From Sphingomonas sp. 1F27F7B (lineage in GTDB: Bacteria > Pseudomonadota > Alphaproteobacteria > Sphingomonadales > Sphingomonadaceae), in contig NZ_SCMK01000013.1 in the NCBI RefSeq assembly GCF_005503355.1, positions 62,001-126,000 on the forward strand: 64,000 bases of DNA, read 5' to 3'. Position numbers and translations under genes: made by a program. Below the pieces are notes generated by a model. The model worked only from the letters and a program-made list of their open reading frames with translations. It was not told the DNA's origin and did not search any database. Numbering within the stretch: position 1 is the stretch's first letter; the number at the start of each line of letters is the position of its first letter. Positions 10,358-18,139 of this stretch are shown one piece after another.

Positions 10358-10882
10358 ATGCCGCTCTACGAATTCGCGGGGCACCGCCCCCAGATCGCCG
10401 AAGATGCCTGGATCGCGCCAAGCGCGGACCTGATCGGCGATGTGCGCCTGGCCACGCTCGCCTCGATATGGTTCGGCGCGGTCATCCGCGCGGACAATAC
10501 GCCGATCCTGGTCGGCGCGCGCTCGAACATTCAGGACGGAGCGATGCTCCATTCCGATCCTGGCGCCCCCTGCACGGTGGGCGAGGATGTGACTGTGGGC
10601 CACCACGCGATCCTGCACGGCTGCACGATCGGCAGCCGCACGCTGATCGGCATGGGCGCCACGATCCTGAACCGCGCGGTCATCGGCGAGGATTGCCTGG
10701 TCGGCGCGGGCGCGTTGGTGACCGAAGGCAAGACATTCCCCGCCGGCCACCTGATCGTCGGCTCGCCCGCCAAGGCGATCCGGCCGCTGGACGACATGCA
10801 GAAGGCCCTGCTCAAGGCCAGCGCCGCGCTCTACGCCGCCAAGCAGCGCGAATATGCCGCAGGGCTGAAACGGATCGACTGA
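10358..10882 (+). CDS. gamma carbonic anhydrase family protein
   Basis: A 174-residue left-handed beta-helix protein. Hexapeptide repeats run from about residue 12 to 140, and the zinc ligands of the gamma class are recognisable: His in AMLHSDPG and the two in VGHHAILHGCTIG. Proteins of this size act as trimers with the metal at the subunit interface. Some relatives are true carbonic anhydrases, others (YrdA/PaaY type) have little activity or act on thioesters, so the reaction is uncertain. It is probably cotranscribed with the small membrane protein just upstream. Confidence 0.88.
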   Translation: MPLYEFAGHRPQIAEDAWIAPSADLIGDVRLATLASIWFGAVIRADNTPILVGARSNIQDGAMLHSDPGAPCTVGEDVTVGHHAILHGCTIGSRTLIGMGATILNRAVIGEDCLVGAGALVTEGKTFPAGHLIVGSPAKAIRPLDDMQKALLKASAALYAAKQREYAAGLKRID

Positions 10883-10960
10883 TTCGCTGTCCAATGCTCT
10901 CCGAGCCGTCACATTGCCGGGCTAGCGCGTGATCCTTTCGAGTCGGGTCGGGGATTCGCG

Positions 10961-11383
10961 ATGGGTTTGTTCGATTGGTTGAAGCGGCGGGCCAAAGCGC
11001 CCGTTCCGGCTCCCGCTCCCGCCGAAGCGCCCGCCACGGCCCCGGCGATGCCGGAGCCCGAGGGCCGGTGGCGGACGGGCGTCGAGGCCGACGAGCTGTG
11101 GGCGGTGGATCCCGAGGGCAATCGCCGGGCGGCCGCGGTGGAGGAACTCGGGGCCATCGCGATCGAGACCAGCGACACCGGCCCGGACGGTCGCAGTGCC
11201 TGGTGGCTCTTCTACGGGCCGGACGAAGATATCGCCTTCACTCTGCCGCTGGGCGCGCGAGGCGAAGGCGCGATGGTCGAGCGGGTTGCCGCGTTGCCGG
11301 GCTTCCGCCACGACATCTATGCCGCTGCGGTCCGGTCGACCGACATCGATACCTATGTGATCTGGCAGCGGCCGTTCGACTAG
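10961..11383 (+). CDS. hypothetical protein with Pro/Ala-rich N-terminal linker
   Basis: A 140-residue protein. The N-terminus MGLFDWLKRRAK is a short amphipathic basic segment, followed by a Pro/Ala-rich linker to about residue 36 and a small alpha/beta domain (WWLFYGPDEDIAFTLPLG, VIWQRPFD at the end). No signal peptide or membrane helix. I do not recognise a family. It converges with the next small gene; the two stop codons overlap by four bases. Confidence 0.6.
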   Translation: MGLFDWLKRRAKAPVPAPAPAEAPATAPAMPEPEGRWRTGVEADELWAVDPEGNRRAAAVEELGAIAIETSDTGPDGRSAWWLFYGPDEDIAFTLPLGARGEGAMVERVAALPGFRHDIYAAAVRSTDIDTYVIWQRPFD

Positions 11384-11547
11384 TTGTCGAGCCGCTTGGT
11401 CACTTCATAGCCGGCCTTGCGAAGCGCCATCATCGCGGCGAGCGCCTGATAGTGGCTTTCCTGGCCCGCTTCGTAGCGCTTGCCGCTCTGCTCCCCGGCC
11501 GCCTGGATCGCGTCGCGGACGATGATGTAGACGTCGTTGGTAACCAT
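11380..11547 (-). CDS. small hypothetical protein (55 aa)
   Basis: A 55-residue protein, largely helical (VYIIVRDAIQAAGEQSGKRY, YQALAAMMALRKAGYEV), with no signal or membrane segment. The ATG has GGAGAG upstream, which supports this start over a longer in-frame version running to 11643. Its stop overlaps the stop of the convergent gene. Function unknown. Confidence 0.55.
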   Translation of the reverse strand: MVTNDVYIIVRDAIQAAGEQSGKRYEAGQESHYQALAAMMALRKAGYEVTKRLDN

Positions 11548-11727
11548 GGAGCTCTCCGGCGCGATTGGACAGGGCTGACAATGGGGGGCCGGGCGGCCCG
11601 CTTCAATGCGGCATCGCGCCGAGTCGGCCCTTTGCCTTCGCATCGCGTGCGCCGTGCGGCCTACCTTGCCGTAGCGTCGCCGGCATCGGACTGGACGGCC
11701 ATTCCGGTTTCGCTACAAAACTGATCC

Positions 11728-12672
11728 ATGGCCCTGCCTCCTCTCTTCGATCGCCTTCGGCTTCCCGTCATCGGATCGCCGCTGTTCATCATCTCGGTGC
11801 CCGAACTGGTCATCGCCCAGTGCAAGGCGGGGATCGTGGGTTCGTTCCCCGCGCTCAACGCGCGTCCGGACACCAGGCTCGACGAATGGCTGCACCAGAT
11901 CACCGAGGAACTGGCCGCATGGGACCGCGATCATCCGGACAGCCCGGCCGCGCCCTTTGCCGTCAACCAGATCGTCCACCGTTCCAACCCCCGCCTCGAG
12001 CATGACGTGGCGGCGTGCGCCAAGTGGAAGGTGCCGATCGTGATCACATCGCTCGGCGCTCGGCCCGAACTGAACGACGCGGTGCATGGCTGGGGCGGCA
12101 TCACGCTGCACGACGTGATCGACGACCGCTTCGCCCACAAGGCGATCGAGAAGGGCGCGGACGGGCTGATCCTCGTCGCGGCGGGCGCCGGCGGCCATGC
12201 GGGGCGCCTCAGCCCCTTCGCGCTCGTCCAGGAGGTTCGCGAATGGTTCGAAGGGCCAGTGGTGCTCTCGGGCGCGATCGCCAACGGTCGTTCGGTGCTG
12301 GCTGCCCAGGCGATGGGCGCCGATCTCGCCTATATCGGCTCGCCCTTCATCGCCACCGACGAGGCCAACGCCGCCCCCGCCTACAAACAGGGCATTGTCG
12401 ACGGCACGGCGGACGACATCGTCTATTCCAACCTCTTCACCGGGGTGCACGGCAATTATCTGAAGGCGTCGATCGTCAATGCCGGCCTGGATCCGGACAA
12501 TCTGCCCGAAAGCGATCCCAGCGCGATGAATTTCGGCGGCGCCAAGGCCTGGAAGGACATCTGGGGATCGGGCCAGGGCATCGGCGCGGTGCACGCAATC
12601 GAATCAGCCGCAGTGAAGATCGAACGGATGAAGCGGGAATATGCCGCGGCAAGAACGGCGCTCTGCGCATGA
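11728..12672 (+). CDS. nitronate monooxygenase / 2-nitropropane dioxygenase family
   Basis: A 314-residue FMN-dependent TIM-barrel enzyme. The N-terminal LRLPVIGSPLFIISVPELVIAQ strand-helix, the FAVNQIVHRSNPR strand, the GLILVAAGAGGHAGRLSPFAL flavin-phosphate and catalytic-His segment, and GADLAYIGSPFIAT are all typical. It would oxidise propionate-3-nitronate or related nitronates, a detoxification role. Length fits class I/II relatives. The upstream region (11548-11727) has no clear operator. Relatives also include enoyl reductase FabK, but the nitronate-type GAGGHAG motif favours the monooxygenase. Confidence 0.87.
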   Translation: MALPPLFDRLRLPVIGSPLFIISVPELVIAQCKAGIVGSFPALNARPDTRLDEWLHQITEELAAWDRDHPDSPAAPFAVNQIVHRSNPRLEHDVAACAKWKVPIVITSLGARPELNDAVHGWGGITLHDVIDDRFAHKAIEKGADGLILVAAGAGGHAGRLSPFALVQEVREWFEGPVVLSGAIANGRSVLAAQAMGADLAYIGSPFIATDEANAAPAYKQGIVDGTADDIVYSNLFTGVHGNYLKASIVNAGLDPDNLPESDPSAMNFGGAKAWKDIWGSGQGIGAVHAIESAAVKIERMKREYAAARTALCA

Positions 12673-12715
12673 GCGCCTGAATCGTCACCTCGGCAGGGCC
12701 CGGGTGACGATTGGC

Positions 12716-13174
12716 TCAGAAAGCCGCCGCCAGCCGGTTCATCATCGAGCGCGCCGGGCTCTCGATCGCGACTGGCTCGTCAAGCGACTCATCGAGTCGC
12801 GCGACGCGGCGGTACAGATCGATGCTGGTATTGATGATCGCCACTGCCTGTGGCGGCATCGCGTCGAGCAGCGCTTCCTCGGTTTCCGGCGCATCGCCCA
12901 GCCGCCGCGAGGAGGAAAGCGCATCGTGCGGCATCAACTCGCCGGCATCCACCGCCCGCTGGGTCAGCAGCCAGGCGATGATGTGCATCAGCCGCGTAGT
13001 CACCTTGAGCGACTCGCAGGAGAAGGCGACGCGGTTGAGCGCCTCCAGCGCCTCGCGCTCATCGCGCCCCAGCTCGTCGAAATAGGCACGAGCTTCGTCG
13101 GCCAGCAGCATGGCCTCGACATAGAGCGTGTCGATCAGCTTGCGATGGATCGTCGTCGCGCCCTGTTTCTTCAT
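12716..13174 (-). CDS. DUF1465 / RcdA-like proteolysis adaptor
   Basis: A 152-residue all-helical protein of the DUF1465 family, to which Caulobacter RcdA belongs. RcdA is a ClpXP adaptor that helps degrade CtrA and other cell-cycle factors. Visible helices: LIDTLYVEAMLLADEARAYF, KVTTRLMHIIAWLLTQRAV and the C-terminal IINTSIDLYRRVARLDESL. The RRLG linker in the middle is typical of the family. A stand-alone gene ending near the nitronate monooxygenase stop. Whether this strain uses it in CtrA turnover is inference from the family. Confidence 0.8.
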   Translation of the reverse strand: MKKQGATTIHRKLIDTLYVEAMLLADEARAYFDELGRDEREALEALNRVAFSCESLKVTTRLMHIIAWLLTQRAVDAGELMPHDALSSSRRLGDAPETEEALLDAMPPQAVAIINTSIDLYRRVARLDESLDEPVAIESPARSMMNRLAAAF

Positions 13175-13245
13175 GAGAAGAACGCTGCCACAGCCCGCAT
13201 GGTAACGAAATGCTTAATTTCGCAGTGATTTCGTCCCGATCCGGA

Positions 13246-13443
13246 TCAGGCGATTATATCGGGGATCAACTGGTCCTCGAGCTGCACGATTTCGTCCCGC
13301 AACATGAGCTTGCGCTTCTTCAGGCGGGCGATCTGGAGCTGGTCGGACGTGCCTGTGGCGAGCAGCGCGTCGATGGCCGCATCGAGGTCGCGATGCTCGG
13401 TCCGCACCGCCTCGAGCCGCCGCACAATCTCTTTCTCGTCCAT
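13246..13443 (-). CDS. YdcH-like protein (DUF465)
   Basis: A 65-residue coiled-coil protein: MDEKEIVRRLEAVRTEHRDLD, then LQIARLKKRKLMLRDEIVQLEDQLIPDI. The helix-turn-helix hairpin with the LKKRKLxLRDEI segment is diagnostic of the YdcH/DUF465 family. I start at the ATG at 13443, which matches family length; an in-frame ATG at 13476 would add eleven residues. Cytoplasmic, function unknown. A second family member is encoded divergently at 13623. Confidence 0.85.
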   Translation of the reverse strand: MDEKEIVRRLEAVRTEHRDLDAAIDALLATGTSDQLQIARLKKRKLMLRDEIVQLEDQLIPDIIA

Positions 13444-13622
13444 CGCGAACGCCCCCGTACCGGGATCTCCCTGCACTAGCCGGAGAGGCTCCGCAACGGA
13501 TCATCGCGCGATTTCCCCACGCTGTCGATTAGCCGCGGGCTAGCCGAGATTCTCCCGCGACAAAGCTGTGGAAAAGTGATCTATTCACAGGTTCCGGCCA
13601 CCCGAAGAAGGAGACTGCTTCG

Positions 13623-13775
13623 ATGCAGAACGCGCATTTCTCGGCACTTTCGGCCAAGCACTCGGTGCTCGACCAGCGAATCGCCGCCGAATCGCAAAGG
13701 CCCCGACCGGACCAGATGGTCCTGGCTTCCCTGAAGAAGCAGAAACTTCGTATCAAGGAAGAAATGGCGCGCTAG
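13623..13775 (+). CDS. second, very short YdcH-like protein (DUF465), 50 aa
   Basis: A 50-residue gene, easily missed because of its size. MQNAHFSALSAKHSVLDQRI is followed by an SLKKQKLRIKEEM segment that matches the C-terminal helix of the DUF465 family and mirrors the neighbour at 13246. The ATG has GAAGGAG at the right spacing. A hairpin (13790-13813) closes the transcript. The pair is divergent, with 179 bp between starts. Function unknown; the family often occurs as small paralogues in alphaproteobacteria. Confidence 0.75.
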   Translation: MQNAHFSALSAKHSVLDQRIAAESQRPRPDQMVLASLKKQKLRIKEEMAR

Positions 13776-13789
13776 CCGCGCCGCGCAAA

Positions 13790-13813
13790 GGGGTGTGGCC
13801 CAAGCCGCACCCC
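13790..13813 (+). terminator. hairpin after short YdcH gene
   Basis: A 10-bp stem (13790-13799 with 13804-13813, one G-U pair) and a 4-base loop lie 15 bases after the stop at 13775. No T-run follows, so termination strength is uncertain. Confidence 0.5.
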
Positions 13814-13882
13814 GACTGTGCATGCTCCCCGAAACCTGGTTCCAGAACGATTGGAGCCGATGAATGTCCGACGCCGGAAGCG

Positions 13883-14257
13883 TCAGCGCCGCGTGAAGAT
13901 CGGCTTCACGAAAGTCGGCGTCTGCGTGCCGCCGCCAACCGGCTTGCGAGCGAGCAGCGGATCGATCGGCGTGTCGAATGCAATGCCGACGCGGCCATCG
14001 GTCGCCCAGGCGATGCGGCCGCTGACCCAGCCCACGCCGCGCACTTCCACTTCCACCGGCGAGCCGCGCTCGATCGGCTGGGTATATTCGGCCATCAGCC
14101 CGCCCTGCGAAAGATTGCGCACCCGCACCTGCTCGTCCGGCCGGCCCGCCACGCGGAACTGCGCGGCCAGCATCAGGCTGTCGCGCGAACCGTTGCGCTG
14201 GGTGGCGAAATCGTCCGCCGAAAGCGCAGTCAGAGGGTCAAAGGAAAACTGGTCCAT
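13883..14257 (-). CDS. PilZ domain protein
   Basis: A 124-residue single PilZ domain. The c-di-GMP contact motif reads RNGSRDSL in place of the ideal RxxxR, then QVRVRNLSQGGLMAEY provides the (D/N)xSxxG motif, and GRIAWATDGRVGIAFD the following strands. The arginine motif is imperfect, so binding of c-di-GMP is likely but not assured. The ATG at 14257 is preferred over a longer in-frame start at 14305 because PilZ domains start close to this point. Lies downstream of dksA on the same strand, separated from it by a terminator. Confidence 0.8.
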   Translation of the reverse strand: MDQFSFDPLTALSADDFATQRNGSRDSLMLAAQFRVAGRPDEQVRVRNLSQGGLMAEYTQPIERGSPVEVEVRGVGWVSGRIAWATDGRVGIAFDTPIDPLLARKPVGGGTQTPTFVKPIFTRR

Positions 14258-14332
14258 CGTGTCGCTCGAAACGCAAAGGGTGACGCGCGCAGAATAGAGC
14301 AGCAAACCTTGTCGAAACCGTAAACAAGGGCC

Positions 14333-14367
14333 GAAAATGTGCCTCCGCCACGATGTGGAGGAGGCAC
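14333..14367 (-). terminator. rho-independent terminator of dksA
   Basis: Read on the minus strand, a 13-bp stem with one mismatch (14355-14367 with 14339-14351, loop of 3) is followed by a short U-run (14334-14337). It sits 26 bases past the dksA stop and separates it from the PilZ gene. Confidence 0.75.
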
Positions 14368-14392
14368 AAAAAAGGAGGCCCCAAGCCCCCTG

Positions 14393-14860
14393 CTATTCGT
14401 CCCGCGATACCTTCTCGTTGCGCTCGTGGCGTTCCTGCGCCTCGACGGTCATCGTCGCAATCGGCCGCGCCTCCAGCCGGCCGAGGCTGATCGGCTCGCC
14501 GGTGACCTCGCAATAGCCATATTCGCCATCCTCGATCCGGCGCAGCGCTGCGTCGATCTTGGAGATCAGCTTGCGCTGGCGATCGCGGGTACGCAGCTCG
14601 ATCGACCAATCGGTCTCGCTCGAAGCGCGATCGGTGAGATCGGCCTCGCGCAGCGAATCGGTCTGCAGCTGGTTGAGCGTCCCCGCGGCCTCGCGGTAGA
14701 TGTCGTCCTTCCACGCGTTCAGCTTGTTGCGGAAATATTCCAGCTGGCGCGGGTTCATGAAGGGTTCGTCGTTGCTCGGCCGATAGCCGTCGTCGCCGTC
14801 ATTCGCGGCGGGAGGAACGCGTTTACCCGGTTCGTCGAAGCGATCCAAAACAGTAGCCAT
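14393..14860 (-). CDS. dksA: RNA polymerase-binding transcription factor DksA
   Basis: A 155-residue protein with the DksA plan: a disordered N-terminus, a long coiled coil (MNPRQLEYFRNKLNAWKDDI to TRDRQRKLISKIDAALRRI) and a C-terminal zinc-finger region EDGEYGYCEVTGEPISLGRL. Only one cysteine (YGYCEVTG) is present where the classic finger has four, so this is a zinc-independent (few-Cys) DksA type. DksA modulates RNA polymerase with ppGpp. GGAGAG precedes the ATG at 14860; a GTG at 14866 is in frame. Monocistronic, with its own terminator. Confidence 0.93.
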   Translation of the reverse strand: MATVLDRFDEPGKRVPPAANDGDDGYRPSNDEPFMNPRQLEYFRNKLNAWKDDIYREAAGTLNQLQTDSLREADLTDRASSETDWSIELRTRDRQRKLISKIDAALRRIEDGEYGYCEVTGEPISLGRLEARPIATMTVEAQERHERNEKVSRDE

Positions 14861-15275
14861 CCCCACTCTCCACTCCGGTCCTCAGTAAGGCCCGAGCCAT
14901 ACGGAGACCGTTTGCCCTGCGCGGCCCTATACTTACGCGCGGCGGCGTTAACAAGCGGGCCGTCATTTTAATCCACAGGCGTAATACCCCGTAAATGGAG
15001 GGAAATTAGCGCCGGCTGAACCGCGGCCGAGTCGACCGGGAATTAACCGAAGATGTTCACGGACCCGCGGCTGGAAACGCCTGTTCCGTGCCGAAGTAGA
15101 ACATTAACCATCGGAGCAGAAATCCAAGGCGCGAAAAATGCGCGCAAATATGGTTAAGCCGCCTTAACGGCATTGCACTTAACAATTTGTTTTGCACTTT
15201 TCCCGCATTGACGAGCGTGAAGCTGCTGACGGTCCCGCGGGGAGCGACACGCCAGCAACGGGAAGAGTGGGAACA
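14861..15275. other. 415-bp divergent intergenic region
   Basis: The region between the dksA start and the Ser-rich protein gene holds no coding frame I can support. It is visibly AT-richer in its right half (15090-15210). It contains a TTAACCAT element (15104-15111) and a TTAA-N6-TTAAC element (15154-15168) embedded in an inverted repeat GTTAAG/CTTAAC. These resemble CtrA sites although the spacer is 6, not 7. Promoters for both flanking genes must lie here. Confidence 0.5.
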
Positions 15276-16217
15276 ATGTCGGTTCGCATGGCCTTGGCTA
15301 AACTGTGCGCCTGCACTTGCGGGGGCGCAGTGATTGGCGGCGGTGGCGTCTACGTCACCGAACGCATCCATCAGCCGCGCGTGGTGAAGCATGTCACCGT
15401 CACGAAGAAGCGCGTCGTGAAGCGCACCGTGGCCCGTCCCGTGAAGCGAGTCGTCAAGCGCACCGTCACCACCACCACCCAGGGCCAGCCCCAGGTCGTC
15501 GTCGTCGCCGCACAGGGCGCGCCGATCCCGGTGCCTCCGCCCTATGGCGAGATGCCGGTGGTTTCGTCGAGCAGCGGCTCGTCCTCTTCAGGCGTGATCG
15601 GCGGCTCGGGCGGCGGCGGTTTCATGGGCGGCTTCTTCGCGGGCGGCTTCTTCGGCGGATCGAGCAGTTCCGGCGGATCGAGCGGATCGAGCGGCATCAA
15701 CATCGAGATCTCGTCGTCCAACTCGTCCTCTTCGGGCGGCTCGACCTCCACCTCCACGGGCGGCTCCTCGACTTCGACGGGCGGTTCCTCGACCTCCACC
15801 TCCACCGGCGGGTCGTCGACCTCGACTTCGACCGGCGGTTCGTCCACTTCCACTTCCAGCGGCCAGATCAGCTCGACCTCGACCTCGTCGTCGAGCGGCG
15901 ACGTGTCGTCTTCCACCTCGACGAGTTCCTCGACCTCGTCGTCGAACAGCTCCTCGACCAGCTCGTCCAACTCCTCATCGACTTCCTCGTCATCGAGCGG
16001 CCATTGGAGCAATTCGAGCGGCTGGAGTTCGAACGGCGGGCACGGATCGAGCAGCCATGGCGGCTGTCGGCGCGACTGCGGCGGCAGCAGCTCGGGCGGT
16101 CCGGCGCCGGTGCCGGCCCCGCCGATGATCCTGCTGTTCGGCGGTGCCGCCGCGGCTCTGGTCGCCCGCAAGCGTCTCGCGAAGAAGAAGGCGCCGGACG
16201 AACAGTCGGAAGGCTGA
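15276..16217 (+). CDS. Ser/Thr/Gly-rich low-complexity surface protein with PEP-CTERM-like tail
   Basis: A 313-residue protein. The N-terminal region has CACTCGGAVIGGG (hydrophobic, Cys-rich), then a Lys/Arg/Val repeat region with three RVVKRTV-like copies (about residues 45-72). Next come a Gly-rich segment and about 140 residues made almost only of Ser, Thr and Gly (GGSSTSTST blocks). The C-terminus PVPAPPMILLFGG followed by a hydrophobic stretch and RKRLAKKK resembles a PEP-CTERM sorting signal of the VPAPP variant. That suggests export and processing by an exosortase, an inference. The start at 15276 is the first ATG after a purine-rich GGAAGAGTGG. Confidence 0.7.
   Translation: MSVRMALAKLCACTCGGAVIGGGGVYVTERIHQPRVVKHVTVTKKRVVKRTVARPVKRVVKRTVTTTTQGQPQVVVVAAQGAPIPVPPPYGEMPVVSSSSGSSSSGVIGGSGGGGFMGGFFAGGFFGGSSSSGGSSGSSGINIEISSSNSSSSGGSTSTSTGGSSTSTGGSSTSTSTGGSSTSTSTGGSSTSTSSGQISSTSTSSSSGDVSSSTSTSSSTSSSNSSSTSSSNSSSTSSSSSGHWSNSSGWSSNGGHGSSSHGGCRRDCGGSSSGGPAPVPAPPMILLFGGAAAALVARKRLAKKKAPDEQSEG
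15730..16010 (+). repeat. in-gene low-complexity repeats coding Ser/Thr/Gly
   Basis: About 280 bases made of short degenerate units such as TCGACCTCCACC and GGCGGSTCSTCG, coding the STSTSTGG blocks of the Ser-rich protein. Units vary mostly at third codon positions, so the repeat is kept at protein level. Such tracts are prone to length change between strains. Confidence 0.7.
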
Positions 16218-16226
16218 GTCCGTCCC

Positions 16227-16246
16227 GGCCGGGCTCCGGCCCGGCC
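16227..16246. terminator. hairpin between convergent genes
   Basis: A 7-bp perfect GC stem (16227-16233 with 16240-16246) lies between the stop of the Ser-rich protein gene and the stop of the convergent host-attachment family gene, with TATT following on the plus strand. It may act in both directions. Confidence 0.5.
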
Positions 16247-16689
16247 TATTCCGCGTTGATCAGTGCTTCCTCGATCTGCGGCACGGTATGGCGGGTCAGA
16301 TCCTTGGCGATCTCTGCCGTCAGGCGGTCGCTCACTTCCTTGTGATAATGTTTGCGCAGCGCCCCCAGCGTGCGCGGCGGGGCGACGATGATCAGCGATT
16401 CGAATTCGTTGCGCAGCGCCCGCTCCTTCAGCAAGGCGGCAGCATCCGCCGCGAAGCGATCCTCTTCCAGCTGGTGGAAGTCGGTCTCCTCATAGGCGCT
16501 GCGCCGCGCGCCGACGCTCTGGAACGAGCGGCCTGGAGCATCGCTCGCCTGCTCGCCATTGGCCGGATTCTCCTGCTCCTCCTTGCGCTCCAGCTGCAGG
16601 TTCGGGCGCATCGCGTCGCCTTCGTTGCGCAGCATCAGCAGTTTGCGACCATCGGCAACCAGAACGATCGCATCATGGGGAACCCGCAT
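16246..16689 (-). CDS. host attachment family protein (PF10116 type)
   Basis: A 147-residue protein. The N-terminal strand VPHDAIVLVADGRKLLMLRNEGD, a middle variable region, and the C-terminal FESLIIVAPPRTLGALRKHYHKEVSDRL with the closing HTVPQIEEALINAE are diagnostic of the family first named for Agrobacterium attachment to hosts. The fold is related to release-factor-like baeRF domains; biochemical role is not established and attachment is a historical label. GGAG lies eight bases before the ATG. Cytoplasmic; no signal peptide. Confidence 0.83.
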   Translation of the reverse strand: MRVPHDAIVLVADGRKLLMLRNEGDAMRPNLQLERKEEQENPANGEQASDAPGRSFQSVGARRSAYEETDFHQLEEDRFAADAAALLKERALRNEFESLIIVAPPRTLGALRKHYHKEVSDRLTAEIAKDLTRHTVPQIEEALINAE

Positions 16690-16779
16690 ATCCTGTCTCC
16701 TCTATGGATCCTGTCGCACTGAACGCGGCCACGCGCGCCAGGGTTGCGCGCGGGCGGGAGCCCGGTCATACGCCCGGCC

Positions 16780-18057
16780 ATGCACGATATCCGCGCCATC
16801 CGAGAGAATCCCGCTGCCTTCGACGCCGGCTTGGCGAAGCGCGGACTGGAACCGCAGGCCGCCGAACTCGTCGCCCTGGACGAGAAGCGCCGCGCGCTGA
16901 TCACCGAGGTCCAGGCCGGCCTGGCTCGCCGTAACGAGGCCTCGAAGGCGATCGGCGCGGCCAAGGCGGCAAAGGACGACGCGACCGCGGCGGCGCTGAT
17001 GGCCGAGGTGGCCGGTCTCAAGGAGCGCCTGCCCGCGCTCGAGGCCGAGGAGAAAGAGGCCGGCGAAGCGCTGGAAGCCCGGCTCGCCAGCTTGCCCAAC
17101 CTCCCCTATGACGACGTGCCCCAGGGCGCCGACGAGGATGACAATGCCCTGATGGCAACCGTCGGCGAGCCGACCGCCCTCGCCTTCGCGGCGAAGGAGC
17201 ATGACGCGATCGGGCCGGCGCTCGGCCTTGATTTCGAGACCGGCGCGATGCTGTCCGGCGCGCGCTTCACCTTGGTACGGGGCGCCGCCGCCAAGCTGCA
17301 CCGTGCGCTCGGCCAGTTCATGCTCGATACGCTGGAGGCTCATGGCTACGAGCAGACCATCCCGCCGCTGCTGGTGCGCGACGAGGCGGTGTTCGGCACC
17401 GGTCAGCTTCCCAAGTTCGCCGAGGACCTGTTCCGGACCACCGACGGCCGCTGGCTGATCCCCACGGCCGAGGTGAGCCTCACCAACATCGTGCGCGAGC
17501 AGATCCTTGCCGAGGAGGAACTGCCGCTGCGTTTCACCGCGCTCACTGCCTGCTTCCGTTCGGAAGCGGGCGCGGCCGGGCGCGACACGCGCGGCTTCAT
17601 CCGCCAGCACCAGTTCGAGAAGGTCGAGATGGTCTCGATCACCACCCCCGAGCAGAGCGAAGCCGAGCATGAGCGCATGACCCGGTGCGCCGAGGGTATC
17701 CTCACCGCGCTCGGCCTGCCTTTCCGCCGCATGAAGCTGTGCACCGGCGACATGGGCTTCACTGCGGCGCGTACCTATGATCTCGAAGTATGGCTGCCCG
17801 GCCAGGGCCGCTACCGCGAGATCTCGTCCTGCTCGACTTGCGGCGATTTCCAGGCGCGCCGGATGAACGCGCGCTGCCGCCCAGCGGGCGAGAAGGCGAC
17901 CCGCTTCGTCCATACGCTCAACGGCTCGGGCCTGGCGGTGGGGCGCACGCTCGTAGCCGTGCTGGAGAATTACCAGCAGGAAGACGGCTCGGTCGCGATC
18001 CCCGAGGCGCTCATGCCCTATCTCCACGGTCTGAACCGGCTCGAACCGGCAAACTGA
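16780..18057 (+). CDS. serS: seryl-tRNA synthetase
   Basis: A 425-residue class II aminoacyl-tRNA synthetase that charges tRNA-Ser (and tRNA-Sec). The N-terminal long coiled coil (residues about 25-105) is followed by the catalytic domain. Motif 2 is in [30 protein letters not shown], the serine-binding segment is [17 protein letters not shown], and motif 3 is [24 protein letters not shown]. The start [15 protein letters not shown] is the canonical N-terminus. A longer in-frame start at 16744 is not supported. Followed after 82 bases by the LysM/LytM lipoprotein gene; the surE gene often found between them in relatives is absent here. Confidence 0.97.
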   Translation: MHDIRAIRENPAAFDAGLAKRGLEPQAAELVALDEKRRALITEVQAGLARRNEASKAIGAAKAAKDDATAAALMAEVAGLKERLPALEAEEKEAGEALEARLASLPNLPYDDVPQGADEDDNALMATVGEPTALAFAAKEHDAIGPALGLDFETGAMLSGARFTLVRGAAAKLHRALGQFMLDTLEAHGYEQTIPPLLVRDEAVFGTGQLPKFAEDLFRTTDGRWLIPTAEVSLTNIVREQILAEEELPLRFTALTACFRSEAGAAGRDTRGFIRQHQFEKVEMVSITTPEQSEAEHERMTRCAEGILTALGLPFRRMKLCTGDMGFTAARTYDLEVWLPGQGRYREISSCSTCGDFQARRMNARCRPAGEKATRFVHTLNGSGLAVGRTLVAVLENYQQEDGSVAIPEALMPYLHGLNRLEPAN

Positions 18058-18139
18058 GTACCTCCGCATTCAGACGTACCTGACGCGCGCGGAAATGCGC
18101 GATATGGTACGATCGGATATGGTTAACGTGGGGGTCGGG

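Noticed and set aside
15542..16171. Acidic Glu/Asp/Val-rich frame opposite the Ser-rich protein
   Set aside because: It is the reverse reading of TCG/TCC/ACC codons of the Ser/Thr repeats; no start site.
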